A DNA stretch of 64,000 bases. It comes from Opitutus terrae PB90-1. Its GTDB lineage: Bacteria > Verrucomicrobiota > Verrucomicrobiia > Opitutales > Opitutaceae. Location: assembly GCF_000019965.1 (NCBI RefSeq), contig NC_010571.1, forward strand, positions 1,612,001 through 1,676,000, read 5' to 3'. Positions 62,327 through 64,000 of the stretch are shown one piece after another (positions within the stretch are counted from its first letter, which is position 1; the number at the start of each line of letters is the position of its first letter). The position numbers were made by a program, and so were the translations under genes. The notes below the pieces were generated by a model. That model was not told the origin of the DNA. It searched no databases and saw only the letters and a list, made by a program, of their open reading frames with translations.

Positions 62327-64000
62327 CTAGAACGTGTAGGTGAACGACCCCTTGATGTTGCGCGGATCGCCGACGACCGCGGACGTGCGGCTGCCCGCGG
62401 CTAGGATGTAATCCTTGTCGAACGCGTTCGCGACCATGAACCGGACGCTCCAATTCGGGCGTTTGTAGCTGAACCCGATGTTCACGAGCGTGCGCCCGGC
62501 CACCAGGAACGAAGGCTGTTGCGGCACGAGCCCGATGCCGCGGATTGGCATGGTGGTGGTATAGGCGTTCACGTTTTCGCCGGCGACATCGCCCTTGTAC
62601 TCGACGCCGACGTTGATCCCGAAGCCAGTGAGCGGGCCGCTGGTGAACTGGTAGTCGAGATAGAGGGCGCCGGCTTTGTCCGGGACGCCGCGCACCCGCA
62701 CGTCGGTGATCGGCTGGCGCTCCTTGAACGAGGTGTAGTTGCCCAGGATCGTGAGATTCTTGACCGGCGAGTAGGTGGCTTCGAACTCCCAGCCCTTGGA
62801 GGCGAGGTCGAGATAGATCGGGTTCTGGAGCAGGTTGGCCTCGGCCTGGCGGCCTTGGGCGACCAGCGTGTAGTACTCGCTGTTCGGCACCCCGTAGTTC
62901 TGCTGGGAGATCTTGAAATGCGCGAACGATGCGGTGAGCCGACCCGCGAGTGCCGAGGTTTTGACGCCAAACTCGTCCTGGCTGCCGGACGTCGGGCGGA
63001 ACTGCTGCACCGTCACCGGCGTGGCGTGGTAGGCATCCGGTCCGAACGTGGTCGTCTTCTCGAGATAGGTGCCGGCGGAGAGTTCGCCCGGCATGGCCCC
63101 GCCGGTGGTGTTGCGGCTGGCGAAGAGCGAGATCTGCTTGATCGGCTTGATGACGAGACCGAGCGTCTTCGCGTTGGTGGTGATCGCGTAGGTGGGCGCG
63201 GTGTTGAGGATCGTCGCGTTCAGCGCCGTCAATGTGTTGTCGGTGCGCGACAAATTCCCATAAAACCGCGACACGCCGGCGGAAACCTGAATGCGGTCGT
63301 TCCATGCCTTGAAGGTTTCGAACAGGAAGGCCTGCAGCGTGTATTGGCGCGACGTCAGATCGCCGCCGCTCTGCACGCTGGTGGGATTTGGCAGGCTGAA
63401 ATCGGCCGGCCGGATCTGCGGGAAGACATACGGCGGATAAGTGATCGCGTTCAGGTTGTTGTTGGCGACATCGCCCCGTGGCGCCGCACCCCAGCTCAGG
63501 AACCGTACCTTGGAGAAATCGGCGGCCAAGCCGCCGAGCGTCGTGGACTTGAACCAGGCGCCGTCGAATTGCGCGGCGTAGTCGTTCTTGAGGTGGGCCT
63601 CCTCGTACTCGAGATCCACCTTGCCGTTGTTGCGCGTGTAGATCCACGTCGAAGGATCGGTGATCGGCACGGCGGTGCTCACGGCGGAGACGGTACCGTC
63701 GCCGTTGGCGACGGTGCTCCAGTTTACGCCGGGTTCGTACATGCCCGTCGTGGGGTTGCGGCTGCCGCCGCCCGTCCGGCCGGCGGCGGTACCGGTGGAC
63801 AACGCCGAACCGGTGCCTCCTGGGTCGATGCGGCGCACATGGTCGGCCATGACGTACAGACGGGAGGTCACGTGGCTGCCCATCGTCGTACGCAGCTCCG
63901 CGCTTAGCCGCTCGGTCGAGCGATGGCGGTTGTCATCGGAGTTCCCGAACGACCAGTCGCGCGGCAGCCCGCGCGCGATCACGGCGGTCTGGTTGCTACC
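62327..64000 (-). CDS. TonB-dependent receptor, C-terminal part (5' end outside window)
   Basis: 558 residues, open to the window edge, so the signal and plug domain are missing. The visible part is beta-barrel sequence with alternating aromatic strands: DRIQVSAGVSRFYGNLSRTD, GRLTASFAHFKISQQNYGVP, GWEFEATYSPVKNLTILGNY, ending in NIKGSFTYTF with a terminal Phe. It resembles the Opitutaceae receptor at 54370 in style but not closely in sequence. Ligand unknown; the AraC regulator follows on the same strand. Confidence 0.9.
   Translation of the reverse strand, partial: GSNQTAVIARGLPRDWSFGNSDDNRHRSTERLSAELRTTMGSHVTSRLYVMADHVRRIDPGGTGSALSTGTAAGRTGGGSRNPTTGMYEPGVNWSTVANGDGTVSAVSTAVPITDPSTWIYTRNNGKVDLEYEEAHLKNDYAAQFDGAWFKSTTLGGLAADFSKVRFLSWGAAPRGDVANNNLNAITYPPYVFPQIRPADFSLPNPTSVQSGGDLTSRQYTLQAFLFETFKAWNDRIQVSAGVSRFYGNLSRTDNTLTALNATILNTAPTYAITTNAKTLGLVIKPIKQISLFASRNTTGGAMPGELSAGTYLEKTTTFGPDAYHATPVTVQQFRPTSGSQDEFGVKTSALAGRLTASFAHFKISQQNYGVPNSEYYTLVAQGRQAEANLLQNPIYLDLASKGWEFEATYSPVKNLTILGNYTSFKERQPITDVRVRGVPDKAGALYLDYQFTSGPLTGFGINVGVEYKGDVAGENVNAYTTTMPIRGIGLVPQQPSFLVAGRTLVNIGFSYKRPNWSVRFMVANAFDKDYILAAGSRTSAVVGDPRNIKGSFTYTF

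Overview
The window is very GC-rich DNA that almost certainly comes from an Opitutaceae-like member of the Verrucomicrobiota. The best evidence is the TonB-dependent receptor at 54370-58122, whose post-signal segment (IVLSPFEVDASKDKGYYAEN) is the style typical of that family. Supporting traits are an ECF sigma factor fused to a membrane segment, a beta-propeller hybrid sensor, TonB receptors without a SusD partner, and many genes without a Shine-Dalgarno sequence. No tRNA, rRNA, CRISPR array, insertion sequence or prophage gene was seen.

Layout. 1-6100 is a rhamnose catabolism block: the end of L-rhamnose isomerase, a tandem class II aldolase-like protein, a fused rhamnulose-1-phosphate aldolase/dehydrogenase and an MFS transporter. 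6200-11400 holds ArsR-type regulators with small partner genes, an ACT-OsmC pair, a DUF434 protein and a TauE/SafE permease. 11700-17900 holds small proteins, a complete creB-creC-creD locus and a thioredoxin-fold protein. 17900-20100 is a run of short unrecognised membrane or exported proteins. 20300-30300 carries the AmmeMemoRadiSam pair, an unusual thymidylate synthase, a Tat-exported flavin oxidase, a VOC protein, a PL22-type lyase, a lipase-like hydrolase and small membrane proteins.

30422-54011, with the receptor at 54370, is a pectin/rhamnogalacturonan-I utilisation locus. It has a periplasmic-propeller hybrid sensor kinase, a CE12 rhamnogalacturonan acetylesterase, a sialate-type acetylesterase, an unknown exported protein, a GH35-like enzyme and a CBM9-like/PKD protein. 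After an ECF sigma gene follow a PL11 rhamnogalacturonan lyase, a GH105 unsaturated rhamnogalacturonyl hydrolase, an esterase, a GH106 rhamnosidase and an NCS1 permease with a tiny overlapping membrane protein; a TonB receptor is divergent from these. A TPR membrane protein, an AraC regulator and a second TonB receptor (cut by the window end) follow.

How it fits together (inference): oligosaccharides enter through the TonB receptor, are deacetylated and cut by the exported or periplasmic enzymes to rhamnose and unsaturated galacturonate, and the rhamnose is consumed by the isomerase-aldolase-dehydrogenase genes about 30 kb away. The intergenic space is unusually full of repeats: a 134-bp inverted-repeat element, several REP-like hairpin families, purine-rich GAGAGC-type repeats, and hairpins that have entered coding sequences or supply stop codons. 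A separate palindrome (core ACGNATTNCGT) stands about 90-100 bp upstream of three genes.
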